Assembly (NCBI GenBank): GCA_023374045.1
Contig: CM041781.1
Coordinates: 139,120,982-139,184,981, forward strand
DNA length: 64,000 bases
Source of the DNA: Limonium bicolor
Taxonomy: Eukaryota; Streptophyta; Magnoliopsida; Caryophyllales; Plumbaginaceae
Reading direction: 5' to 3'
Shown here: piece by piece, positions 37,274 to 47,829 of the stretch
Position numbering within the stretch: the stretch's first letter is position 1
Layout of the letters: every line of letters begins with the position of its first letter
Position numbers and translations under genes: made by a program
The notes under the pieces: generated by a model
Databases searched by the model: none
What the model was told of the DNA's origin: nothing
The model's input: the letters and a program-made list of their open reading frames with translations, nothing else

Positions 37274-40200
37274 TAAACATCAACATTCGTAATACCACAA
37301 CCAACCGAGTACTAGTATCTTAAACATAATCCCAAACTTACATCAGTTTAATATAAACAGTCGGGTGCACAGGCGCAACCGAACTCAAAATAAATGTCCC
37401 ACCCTAAGACTAACCGCTCCTACTCTCGTAGTGCGTCCTCATGGGCCTCTTACCTGCAAGTGTAAAAATAGCCCCCGAGGGGGTCAGCACGAATGCTGGT
37501 ACACCCTCTCATGGCCCCCAAGCTAACGGGGCTACGACGACTAATTGTCGATAGCATGGAAATTGATTACATACACAAGCATAATATGAAGTGCAATAAC
37601 AATAACCGTAGATGAACATATATAGTTCACAACCAATGAACGACTCAAGCGTTCCCTTATCAAGTGGGTTAGTAACCCCCTCCTTAGTCCTCATTTCCTT
37701 AATCTCATTTCCTTACCTTACCTTACTTAATCTTAATCTTAACCTCAGTATACAAACCTTTCCTGGAAGGGATTGGTTGTAGCTTAATTCGAACCTGGGA
37801 TTTAGGTGATCCCACCGCACCATCTTAATGCCACCTACTCTGGACAGGAGTCCAGCGCAGCTGAGCCGGCAACCGGCCCTAGGCTACAAGTCCGAAGACA
37901 AGTCCTTAAGCGGAGGGCGGATCTGATTCAGATACCGTCCCCCTTTTTCCTTAGCATGCATGACCGGAGATCGGTCCCGGGTTTCCTCACTCAAGTTCCA
38001 GTTAGTTGACATCTTAAACACCACGTGCTAACTAAGCCTTAACGGGCATTAACCAACAACCATCAAACTTAACTCTTTCTTAACTCAGTAAGTACTAAAC
38101 TTGGTTAGTAACAATCTCAAGTCTCGTGGGTTAGTGTAAGGCTAACACAAACACAACGAGAATAAATATAACCGGTTGCATGCTTTATCTTATTTAAGTC
38201 ATAGCAAGTAAACAGATAGCACACAAGCCGAGAGACACCTCGTTAGCAAGCAGGTCACAAGAAGGACTGTACCGTTCACCGTCGATCGTTGTTCGTTTAA
38301 CCTTCTTCGGGGTCCCAATTCACAAACCTAAAACATTCATTCATTTTTAGGTCATTAGTTATTTGCACCTTACTTAACTCACTTAGTCCCTAGGGATTCC
38401 CATTCAATATCCTCTCAAGTCTTTGCCACTTAGCTTTCCACTTAATTTTTAAACATCAAAACTTATACTTAATCTTAACTTAATTCCTTAAGTTCTTAGG
38501 GTCCTAATCATTACCACCCTACCAAAGGTATACCTCATTACCTATTACCATTCTTAGAATTCAAAATTTCTTCTTCTTCTTTTTTTTTTTAAGTGTTAAG
38601 GGTCGACCGACCCACCGACCGACCCAACCCCTGGGTCGGTCCATTACAGAAACTCTTCTCTGTCTCTTGAAACCCATCCGACCGACCCAGAGCTAGACCG
38701 ACCGACCCAAACCCTCTGGGTCGGTCCCTTACAGAACCCATTTTCCTACTTAAACCTTGCCCGACCGACCCAAAGCTAAGCCGACCGACCCAAACCCCCT
38801 GGGTCGGTCCAGTCCAGAGGCATTCCGGCTGGCTTAACATGGCCCGACCGACCCAAAACTGGGTCGGACCCTGGGTCGGTCCTCTACAGATCTCTCTCTT
38901 AAATTGCCTCTTTCAATTCCTAACTCTTCCACAAGTGTTCTAATAGGTCCAACACCATCTTGGCACCTTAAACCCACCTTATAACCTCCACCAAACTCGT
39001 TAAAACAACTTCCAAAGATCTTCTCAAACATTTACTCAATTCTTACAAAGCTCCCAACACTTAGCACTTATTTTCTTACATTTCTCACATGCATTCCACC
39101 AAAAGTTTCAATTAACCAAATGCTCCCTCCTTAAGAACTTGACCACACCATGTACACCACTTCCCAGCCTTATTGCATTTATCAAACCTTCCTTAGACTC
39201 TATACTCTAGTTCTCACCTAACCATTTCAAAGTTTCACCCTCACTTACATCTAATTTACCCAAGTTTTCTAGCTTCTTTTATCAACATTTACCTAAGTCC
39301 TAAATACCCAAGTACACTCTTTTGTTTCCTAAATCCTTCATAGTGACGCCTAAGTCATTACAAGTCCTTAGAACACCTTATTCTCACCCTTTTTCACCAA
39401 GACAATCTCTAGAACATCCTAGTACTTCCTTAGTCATTAAATTCCCTTAGAATATCTTAAACAACCTAAGCTCTCCTTTAAAATTTTGCCAGGGTTTGGT
39501 TTCTCTAGTATATAGTACCTCCTACACAGGTTTTTCTCCATCAAACAACCAATACCACACAAATTCTTATCGCAACACTTATAACACAATTTTCACTAAG
39601 ACTTCACCACATCATCATATATTGCTTAAACTTAAAATGCTTGGCACTTAGGCCCTTAATTGACAATAATCTTAACCACTGAATCTCCACATATATATGC
39701 CTTCAACCTGTGAATACACTCAACAAGGCTCCCATTGAAATAAAATGCTTCTTGTACTTCACCTTTATATTCTTAAACTATCTCCTTTTCTCATTTGCTC
39801 CTTAGTCACAAGTTCACAAGTATAGTCATTGTTTCTCCTAGGTTTAATATAACACCTTCCCAATATAAACTCTACACTAAACTCATCATATACCTACATC
39901 TCATTCCCTTAAACAACAAAACACCTTAAGGTAAGTAATTTACCATGTTTTCTCACAAGCTTAAAAGCTTTTCTCCTTAGGTTTTTCTTTGTTCAATCTC
40001 GGTCACCAATGTGTGTCTCCTTGCCAATGTTCTAACCAATATCCAATGACTCCAATGAGTACTAGATAACACATTAACCATAAGGAACAAACCCTAGGTT
40101 AAAAATATGTTTTAAGGTATTAATGTGATGTTTTACCTTGGTTTCTCAAGACAAACTTGGATATGAAGCAAGAAGGACCTCCTCTCTCCTTTGAAGAGTA

Positions 40201-41236
40201 GAAACAAGCTAGCACAAGGCATAAACATGGGGTTCCATGAGTATATATTTTCGGACATGTGAAGAAAATGGTGGAAACCTAGATTTTCTTACACTTTCTT
40301 TACCTTAAGAGAATGGAGATGCCAATGGAGTCTCCAAACTTGAATTTCCTCCTCTAATGGTGGTTTGACTTGGCACCAAAATGAAGCTCTTGAAGTTTTG
40401 AAAGATAGAAATGAGGAGCTTGAGCTAACTAAGAAGAATATGTATTTTGTTTTGGATTTGGAGCTAAAATGAGTGAGTTGTGTGCAAGAGAAGGTGGAGC
40501 TAGCATGGAGAAGGGCTTCACGTTAATGGAGAAGAGAAAGAGAGCAAGAAAACCGTGTGAAACAAGGGAGAATGAAGAAGTGAGGAGAGAGGTAAGTAAA
40601 GTGTGATATTTATCTTAAAAGGTGAATAGTACTTTTACTTTACAAATCTTTATTTGCTTAATGAGTCATGAAGGTGGTGACTCACCTTACAAGAAACCGG
40701 CCCCCATTAGTAACAAGGGGTACTTAAGTCATTGTTGACCAAATATCTCACTTATATTGACTTAGGTTATAAACTAGCTTAAATAATTTACTATTCATCA
40801 AAACAAGGCACATTGTTGTGAAATTTTTGATTTCCCATTGATATAGACTTCCAAATGTGATACTATATAGTACACATGTTAATTAAAGAGTAATGATGGA
40901 CATTTAGCCATTCAAAAACTCATTTACAAGACAATTTTTCAAAAACGTGCTTTAAGACTCCTTAAAGCACATTTTGTGTTTTAACTTGTTTTCAAGCTTG
41001 GTTTTCTTTGGTAATTGACTTAAAATGACCATTAGGATATTACTAAGGTCTTAGGACAATATTTGGGTACTCTCCCATGTCTCTCCAAGCTTAGAGCACG
41101 TTTTGTTAAAACTGCTCTTTTGGTGTTTCCTTATATTTTCTTGATTAGAAATGTTTCTTGATGTTTCTAAGGCATTATTTAGCCTCCTTATCTTAGTTTA
41201 TCATTTAAACACCATATCTAAGTTTGGGGTATTTCA
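37274..41236 (-). mobile_element. 3' LTR of D, truncated at its terminus
   Basis: It matches 57698-61663 closely, with mostly one-base differences. It lacks the counterpart of 57536-57697. Features in the minus direction: leader with CT-rich tract near 40540-40600, dyad repeats 38603-38885, double hairpin 37471-37499. Against B's plus-strand LTR (33931-37273) it makes a multi-kilobase inverted repeat. Confidence 0.93.
38603..38885. repeat. Dyad repeats in D's 3' LTR (GACCGACCC / GGGTCGGTC)
   Basis: Four to five units with GACCGACCC blocks and GGGTCGGTCC arms alternate with spacers such as TTACAGAAACTC. The stem is again different from A, S and B while the pairing scheme is the same. Confidence 0.85.
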
Positions 41237-41272
41237 ATCTACCCCCCTTAAAAGAACTTTGTCCTCAAAGTT
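41237..41272 (-). other. Polypurine tract and hairpin of D
   Basis: The minus strand reads AACTTTG-AGGA-CAAAGTT followed by CTTTTAAGGGGGGTAGAT and the LTR. Confidence 0.88.
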
Positions 41273-41545
41273 CACACATGTGTTTAACCATTCACGGTAC
41301 ACAATTCTCTTAATCTTAATACCACATCTTATATTCACATTAATACATCTCAAGACTCAAAGGTCAATCTCAAATACAATACATAAGTATTATACATAAC
41401 TCAAACTTACACCGAAGTGTTGCAACTTACACAAATTCACATCTTAAACAACCAAACAAACGACAAACATGATCGTTCCTAACTCAAAGCGAGGAAGCTC
41501 TACCCCCCTTAAAAAGGGGTACGCCCCGTACCCTATACAGACAAT
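41273..41545 (-). other. D 3' untranslated region with second polypurine-like motif
   Basis: A non-coding stretch of about 270 bp lies between the pol stop and the polypurine tract. At 41498-41520 the minus strand has CCCCTTTTTAAGGGGGGTAG, preceded by a GGGTACGGGGCGTACCCC palindrome. Nothing else is seen. Confidence 0.6.
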
Positions 41546-42745
41546 CTAGTCAGTAAATAAAGAAGGGTACTTCGCCCTCATCTTATCCTCTAACTCCCAC
41601 GTGGCCTCTTCGACATCCTGGTTAGACCAGAGAACCTTCACCAGTCGCACTGACTTGTGGCGAGTGTCCCTAGTCTTACTGTCCAAGATTCTCTGAGTAG
41701 TCTCCACGGATCTCATATTTGGTTCTAAAGTCAATCTCTCAGGTTCTAACACATGGGAGGGGTGGTGCATGTATTTCTTTAGCTGTGAAACATGAAAAAC
41801 ATCATGCACTTTACCCAGCTCAGCAGGTAAATTTAACCTGTAAGCAACCGGGCCCACCCGCTCCGTAATCTCATAAGGACCAACAAATTTCGGGCTTAAC
41901 TTGCCCTTCTGCCCAAACCTGAATACACCCTTCATCGGTGATACTCGCAGAAATACCCGGTCGCCCACTGCGAACTCCAGGTCCCGTCGTCGAACATCAG
42001 CATACGACTTCTGCCTATCTTGAGCAGCTTTCATATTCTCCCTGATTTGCTGAACTTCAGCCTTAACTTGTTCTAAGTACTCTGGTCCTATAATGACCGT
42101 CTCACTCGACTCATCCCAGCAGAGCGGTGTACGACATGGTCTACCGTACAACGCTTGAAAAGGTGCCATCTTGATCGAAGAGTGATAGCTGTTGTTGTAT
42201 GAAAACTCGATCAGATGCAATCTATCAATCCAACTGCCCTGGAAGTCTAAGGCACATGCTCTCAGCATGTCCTCGAGTGTCTGAATAGTACGCTCTGTCT
42301 GACCATCTGTCTGAGGATGGAACGCGGTACTCAGCTTGAGTTCTGTACCCAACGCTTCTCTGGTAGCTCTCCAGTACCTCGAAAGGAATCTGGTATCTCT
42401 ATCTGACACTATGGTCTTTGGTATGCCGTGATGTCTCATGATTTCTTTCTCAAATAACTCAGCTAATTTGGTCACCTTCCAAGTATCCTTCATCGGTATG
42501 AATCGGGCTACTTTGGTAAGGCGATCAACCACCACCCATATCATGTTGAGACCTCCCCTAGCAGGTGGAAGCCCAACTACGAAGTCCATGGAGATATCAT
42601 GGAACTTCCACTCCGGAACTGGCATCGACTGTACCATTCCGCCCGGTCGTCGGTGCTCGAATTTCACCTTCTGGCATGTGAGATACCTCAAGACGAACTC
42701 GGTAACATCTGTCTTCATCCCCGACCACCAGAAGTATCTCTTCAT
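41546..42745 (-). CDS. Integrase with chromodomain (part of D pol)
   Basis: A 399-codon open frame covers most of integrase, the enzyme that joins element cDNA to the host chromosome. The zinc-finger half begins MKRYFWWSGMKTD; the usual paired cysteines appear as YLTCQK, so the first one is replaced by tyrosine. The catalytic triad is visible: Asp in SMDFVVGLP, Asp in IVSDRDTRF, Glu in DGQTERTIQTLEDM. The region after KVHDVFHVSQLKKY is followed by VKVLWSNQDVEEATWELE, a chromodomain-type segment thought to guide integration to particular chromatin. The first ATG is not a natural start: a one-base loss near 42750 separates it from the upstream RNase H frame, with which it would be one polyprotein. 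Confidence 0.93.
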   Translation of the reverse strand: MKRYFWWSGMKTDVTEFVLRYLTCQKVKFEHRRPGGMVQSMPVPEWKFHDISMDFVVGLPPARGGLNMIWVVVDRLTKVARFIPMKDTWKVTKLAELFEKEIMRHHGIPKTIVSDRDTRFLSRYWRATREALGTELKLSTAFHPQTDGQTERTIQTLEDMLRACALDFQGSWIDRLHLIEFSYNNSYHSSIKMAPFQALYGRPCRTPLCWDESSETVIIGPEYLEQVKAEVQQIRENMKAAQDRQKSYADVRRRDLEFAVGDRVFLRVSPMKGVFRFGQKGKLSPKFVGPYEITERVGPVAYRLNLPAELGKVHDVFHVSQLKKYMHHPSHVLEPERLTLEPNMRSVETTQRILDSKTRDTRHKSVRLVKVLWSNQDVEEATWELEDKMRAKYPSLFTD

Positions 42746-42750
42746 GTCTT

Positions 42751-43899
42751 TTACATTTTAGAGGCTCCCGGATGGATGGAAACTGAAGAACAGTGTGATT
42801 CTCTAAGTATACGGTCTTTCAGATCCGTGTTACTTCGTGGTATGCATAATCGGCCCTTAAGTCTGATCAGATCATCATCATGAAGTCTGAAGTCGTATTT
42901 CTGACTCTCCAAGGTACCATCTGTCAGCTTCTGTCTGACCTCTCTCATATACTCATCTGTCCTCTGAGCCTCTCGCACCTCATCAACCAAGCTGGAAAAG
43001 GAAACTAGCGAATGGAGTGAGTGTGCTCGACGGCTCAGGGCATCTGCTACAACATTGGCCTTCCCTTCTTTGTATTGGAGGTCAATGTCATAGTCTTTCA
43101 GAAACTCTAACCATCTCCTCTGTCGAAGATTTAACTCCTTCTGAGTGAATATGTATTTCAAACTCTTGTGATCGGTGTAGATCGTGACACTAACCCCATA
43201 TAAGTAGTGGCGCCATATCTTCAAAGCGAAGACTACAGCTCCCAGCTCTAAATCATGTGTGGGGTAGTTCTCCTCATGTTTCTTCAACTGGCGTGAGGCA
43301 TATGCCACCACCTTGCCATGTTGCATGAGCACGCAACCCAGCCCTCTACCGGATGCATCACAATAAACCTCAAAGCCCTCTGTACCGCCTGGAATGGTCA
43401 GTACCGGTGCAGTGGTCAGTGAGTCCTTCAAGCGCTGAAATGATCTCTCACAGTCAACTGTCCACAGAAATGGCGCATCTTTCTTCATCAGACTGGTCAT
43501 CGGCTTCGCGACCTTGCTGAAATCTCTAACAAATCTCCTGTAGTAACCTTCCAGACCGAGAAAGCTACGGATGTCGGTAACAGTCTTCGGCCATGGCCAG
43601 GTACGTACGGCATCAATCTTTGCTGGATCCACTGCGATCCCAGCATCTGAGATGACATGACCTAGGAAAGAGACCTGGTCAAGCCAAAACTCACACTTGG
43701 AGAACTTAGCATATAGCTGGTTCTCCCTCAATATTTCCAACACCCTCCTCAGATGTCCCTCATGCTCAGCCTTAGACTTTGAATATATCAGAATGTCATC
43801 AATAAAAACCACAACCGACTTGTCCAGCTGCTCCCGAAACAAGCGGTTCATCAGATCCATAAACTTCGCCGGTGCGTTCGACAAACCGAACGGCATCAC
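42751..43899 (-). CDS. Reverse transcriptase C-terminal half and RNase H (part of D pol)
   Basis: This 382-codon frame starts within RT at [20 protein letters not shown]. The polymerase active site is [12 protein letters not shown] (F-I-D-D). A thumb/connection region follows ([29 protein letters not shown]). RNase H, which removes the RNA from the hybrid, shows Asp in [11 protein letters not shown], Glu in [14 protein letters not shown] and Asp in [12 protein letters not shown]. The frame ends in the integrase zinc finger ([14 protein letters not shown]), where a one-base deletion introduces a stop. Upstream, RT continues in another frame. Confidence 0.93.
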   Translation of the reverse strand: MMPFGLSNAPAKFMDLMNRLFREQLDKSVVVFIDDILIYSKSKAEHEGHLRRVLEILRENQLYAKFSKCEFWLDQVSFLGHVISDAGIAVDPAKIDAVRTWPWPKTVTDIRSFLGLEGYYRRFVRDFSKVAKPMTSLMKKDAPFLWTVDCERSFQRLKDSLTTAPVLTIPGGTEGFEVYCDASGRGLGCVLMQHGKVVAYASRQLKKHEENYPTHDLELGAVVFALKIWRHYLYGVSVTIYTDHKSLKYIFTQKELNLRQRRWLEFLKDYDIDLQYKEGKANVVADALSRRAHSLHSLVSFSSLVDEVREAQRTDEYMREVRQKLTDGTLESQKYDFRLHDDDLIRLKGRLCIPRSNTDLKDRILRESHCSSVSIHPGASKM

Positions 43900-44307
43900 T
43901 GTAAACTCATAGTGGCCGTATCGTGTCCGGAATGCCGTCTTCTCAATATCTCCCCTCCTTAATGGCTATCTGATGATACCCCATCTGAGATCAATCTTGG
44001 AAAACACAGATGCTCCCTTCAACTGATCGAACAGATCGTCAATGCGGGTAGTGGGTACTTATTCTTCACTGTCACTGCATTCAGCTCTCTGTAGTCGATG
44101 CAGAGGCGGAGACTACCATCCTTCTTCTTCACGAAGAGGACTGGCGCTCCCCATGGTGACACACTTGGTCTAACGAATCCTTTATCCAACAAATCTTTCA
44201 ATTGCTCTTTTAACTTAGTCATTTCTACCGGAGCCATACGGTATGGTGCTTTGGCTATCGGTCCGGTACCAGGTAGCAGCTCAATGGTGAACTCTACCTC
44301 CCGAGTG
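43900..44307 (-). pseudogene. N-terminal RT segment of D pol, frameshifted
   Basis: From the E insertion point the minus strand reads through the protease-RT linker ([20 protein letters not shown]) and the first RT motifs ([18 protein letters not shown] then [12 protein letters not shown]). Just after KYPLP, near 44050, one base is missing. Further one-base changes near 43975 and 43945 break the stretch that should lead to the MPFGLS motif. The frame joins directly to the protease exon once E and one copy of GGTGG are disregarded, which proves that E interrupted a single pol gene. Confidence 0.85.
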
Positions 44308-44312
44308 GGTGG

Positions 44313-46086
44313 TGTGAGCCTCGATTTTAACCCTATCCTATGTTGATTAAAGTTGATTAGGATCTAAACGGGTTTTAGGTCCACTTATAACCTAAGATTA
44401 ATAACTATGTCACATAACAATAATATTAAAACCTAAGCTAGCTCACTGGAACCTATTATGAGTCGCCACCTAATTTTAACCTAGATCAAATTAGGAAAGG
44501 AGAGTTCGGGTTCGGGGGCTTGATATTCGACTTAATTAGGGTTCAATTACTTTCATTACCCTTCCTAGGTCGTTTTTCCTCTACTCAGTTTATTTACGGC
44601 TTATTACGAGTCGTTTTAACCTAAGTGCGCGAGCTTCTGTTTTTTGTGTTTTTTTAGCATTTTTTGACAGAAAATTAAAGTGAAATTAAAAGCTACCTAA
44701 ACTAGGGTTTCGGAGGCAGAATTAGGTCAAATTTTGATTACGTCCGTAGCCACGGACCAAACGTCCGAGACCACGGACCCCAGTTAACCTAAATATACAG
44801 AAAAGTCGAAATTAAAGGAAAACAAAAATTTGCAAGGTCCGGGGCCACGGACAGGATGTCCGTGGGCCCGGACATTATTAGAAAAACCTAAATTTTGAAT
44901 TTTTAAAATCCCGCCGCCGTCCGTGGGTGTCCGTGGTCTCGGACAACGCGTCCGAGGTCCCGGACCATAGGTCCGAGGTCACGGACCACCCACGGACAGG
45001 GGTTTTCAGAAGGTTCCCGAGGGTGTTTTGAGCTCAAATTTTATGGGTGTGTAGCCTGAAAGATGTACAAGACGTTAGTGATTGAAAGTTTTCAATTTGA
45101 ATTCGAATTAAGCACGAAACTTAGCAAACAAGTTATCTGACAGAGGCTTAAATAAACAGCAATACAGAAGCCTACGAAGGTTAGTTTGAGCCCAAATTTT
45201 GAGGCAAGACAGATAACCGTGGTGAGTCAGGGAAGTGGAGTTTCTACCTGTTTTACCTTCGGATTCACAACGTTTCTTCACACCGGGACTCGTCGAGTGC
45301 TCCGTTGATGGCAGACCCGAGAGGATTTCGACCCAAGCTTCTGGTTGTTGGTTGTTCTTGCTGTTCTTCACGTTTTAGAGGTGTTTTTGTGAGGTTTTGA
45401 TGATTATTGGTGCTTTGGGGATTGGAAAACGTGTTTAGATGGTGATTTCGGGGGATTTTCAGTATGATTTGGGTGGCCGGGTGTTGGAAAACGTGAGAGA
45501 AGAGAGGAGGCCGTGTTTTCTGACTCTCTAGGGTTCTTGAGCATGTGAGGTTCTGATTTTATCCAAAACCTATCCCCTTATATAGACTTCCTTAAAGATA
45601 AAGAGAATCTAGTAAAAGTAAGATTTTTCGATATTTAACTGAGTAACTTCCCAAAGGAATTTTGCTATGAAATTTTAACCACATGTCAAGAATGGATATT
45701 ATGAATTTTCTGAGGTGGAAACGAATTTTTTAAATGCTGGAGCATTTTTAAATTGAATTTCTCGTCAGATTCAATCAGAAATTGCTAGAAAATTATTGGA
45801 AATTCGAAAAATCAAAATTCCAACGCCATTATGCTTAAAATGTCATCCTCTATCATGGGTTAAAATATCAAAGCATTTCGAGCTGATTTGGGCACCCTTT
45901 GGAGGAGAGAGAAAGCCTATTGGAGAACTCAGAAGCCTTAAAAATTACGAAAACGCCCCTGGCAATGACGAAACTGCTCCTCAGCCCTGGAACACGCCGA
46001 TCGGGCCGGAGTCTCTTACTGCTTGGTGGAGATGGCTCTCACAACCTCGTAAACCTTAACCAGGGGGTCAAATTTTGGGTATAACA
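44313..46086 (-). mobile_element. 3' LTR of E
   Basis: It begins TGTGAGCCTCGATTTTAACC and ends TTTTGGGTATAACA on the plus strand. On the minus strand a TATATAAGG box (near 45580) precedes a leader with the dyad block at 44746-45000. Open frames inside have no known match and are repeated in the other LTR. Confidence 0.93.
44746..45000. repeat. Dyad repeats of E LTR (GTCCGTGG / CCACGGAC)
   Basis: Around nine half-sites of GTCCG(T/A)G(G/A) and their inverses CCACGGAC or CCCGGAC alternate over 250 bp. A second copy is at 52914-53170, and a shorter cluster at 51499-51540 lies in the leader. E is a different element type from Tekay, yet it shares the GTCCG core. Confidence 0.82.
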
Positions 46087-46103
46087 GATTGCCCCCCGTC
46101 AAC
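46087..46103 (-). other. Polypurine tract of E
   Basis: The minus strand reads GTTGACGGGGGGCAATC directly before the LTR. Confidence 0.75.
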
Positions 46104-46222
46104 TGGACTTTGTAACGAATGTGAAAAGTCTGGTTGATGCTTGAGTGGTGCCCCAAAATTTTGGACTCCACAGAATCCTCCACGTTGTGTGAAACCGGGT
46201 CAACGATGCCCAGCAATTCGGA

Positions 46223-46556
46223 GGCGCTGACTACCTAAGCTACAAAGCATTGTCGAGCTATTCTAAGGCGCTGACTACCTAGAGGTAATAGTGAAGTAAT
46301 GTCAGCTATTCTAAGTGCCGACTACCTATAAGGATGATACGATGTCAAGCTATTCTAAGGCGTTGACTACCTAAATGATGTATGCTGTCGAGCTATTCTA
46401 AGGCGCTGACTACCTAGAGTGATGAAAATGATGTCAAGCTATTCTAAGGCGTTGACTACCTAGAGTGATGAAAATGATGTCAAGCTATTCTAAGGCGTTG
46501 ACTACCTAGGATGATGAAAATGATGTCAAGCTATTCTAAGGCGTTGACTACCTAGG
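46223..46556. repeat. Tandem array 1 of E (about 8 copies, ~45 bp)
   Basis: The conserved core is AGCTATTCTAAGGCG(C/T)TGAC followed by TACCTAG. Spacers become more uniform (GAGTGATGAAAATGATGTCA) toward the right, as expected for recent local duplication. Confidence 0.9.
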
Positions 46557-46574
46557 ATGTGAAAACTGGATGAA

Positions 46575-46680
46575 AATGCAAGAATGCTGAAATGCTAATG
46601 ATGCAAAATGATGCTGATGCTGGTGATGATGCCGATGGTGTTGATGATGTTGATGATGCTGATGATGCTGATGATGCTCG
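46575..46680. repeat. GATGCT/GATGAT microsatellite-like tract
   Basis: An imperfect trinucleotide run of GATGATGCTGATGATGCTGA type. It generates histidine- or aspartate-rich frames on either strand that are not genes. Confidence 0.85.
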
Positions 46681-46889
46681 GATGCTTCTGGGGGACCGAA
46701 ACCCGTGTCGATGCTCCTGGCTGGACCCAATGTGGACTTATTGCCATCGCCCCCCAAGCCGGTGTGCAGGGATAACTCCTGGTAAAAACCCTGGGGACTT
46801 ATTGCCTTTGCCCACCATTCGTTGATCCCAAAAATAAGTTGACATCGCAAAAGGAGGATTTATTGCCATCACCTCGCCAACTTTCTGTC

Positions 46890-47430
46890 GCCAGGTCTTA
46901 TGACGCGCCTGGGTAATAGCTAGGTCTTATGACGAGCCCATATGAATGAGATGAATGCATGTGTTTGATGAGAGTGGGTAAGCTAAGAGGGTAATGCTAG
47001 GTCTTACCACGAGCCTAAGGGAATGCAACTAGGTCTTATGACGAGCCTAAGGAATGCACTAGTCTTATGACGAGCCTAAAGGGAGGTTCTAGGTCTTATG
47101 ACGAGCCTAAGGGATGGATCTAGGTCTTATGACGAGCCTAAGAATGCAACTAGGTCTTATGACGAGCCTAAGGGTAGTTCTAGGTCTTATGACGAGCCTA
47201 AAGGTTGGATCTAGGTCTTATGACGAGCCTAAGGGAATGCAACTAGGTCTTATGACGAGCCTAAGGGAATGCAACTAGGTCTTATGACGAGCCTAAAGGG
47301 AGTTCTAGGTCTTATGACGAGCCTAAAGGATGGTTTCTAGGTCTTATGACGAGCCTAAGGATGGATCTAGGTCTTATGACGAGCCTAAGGATGGATCTAG
47401 GTCTTATGACGAGCCTAAAGGTTATTCTAA
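46890..47430. repeat. Tandem array 2 of E (about 16 copies, ~33 bp)
   Basis: The core TAGGTCTTATGACGAGCCTA is nearly invariant across about 16 copies, with spacers AGGGAATGCAAC, AGGATGGATC and similar. It is not a CRISPR array: the repeat is not palindromic and spacers repeat. Confidence 0.92.
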
Positions 47431-47504
47431 GTGAAAGTGAGTAAAATGTATGATGGGTCTGAATGGATGTAAAGGGTTAGGGTTTATGTCAAACCCGGAA
47501 ACGG

Positions 47505-47815
47505 TGGGGCTCAAGACGGGCCTGCGTGTTTGAGTTGTGAAGGGGCTTAGGACGGGCCTGAGGGAATTTGATGTGGAGGTAGGGCTTAGGACGGCCTGTA
47601 AAATTTGATGTGGAGGTAGGGCTTAGGACGGGCCTGAGGATGTTTGATGTGGAGGTACTAGGACGGGCCTGCGGATTTTAGTGGAGGTAGGGCTTAGGAC
47701 GGGCCTGAGGAATTTTTTGTGGAGGTAGGGCTTAGGACGGGCCTGAGGAATTTTGTGGAGTAGGGCTTAGGACGGGCCTAGGTTTTTGTGTAGGGCTTAG
47801 GACGGGCCTGAGTGG
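47505..47815. repeat. Tandem array 3 of E (about 9 copies, ~38 bp)
   Basis: The core is AGGGCTTAGGACGGGCCTG with spacer AGGAATTTTTTGTGGAGGT. The core resembles that of array 2 (GTCTTATGACGAGCCTA), so arrays 2 and 3 may have a common origin. Confidence 0.9.
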
Positions 47816-47829
47816 TATGAGAGGGTTTG

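Noticed and set aside
46890..47430. CRISPR-like regular repeat array
   Set aside because: Eukaryotic retrotransposon context, repeated spacers, unit without dyad, no cas genes.
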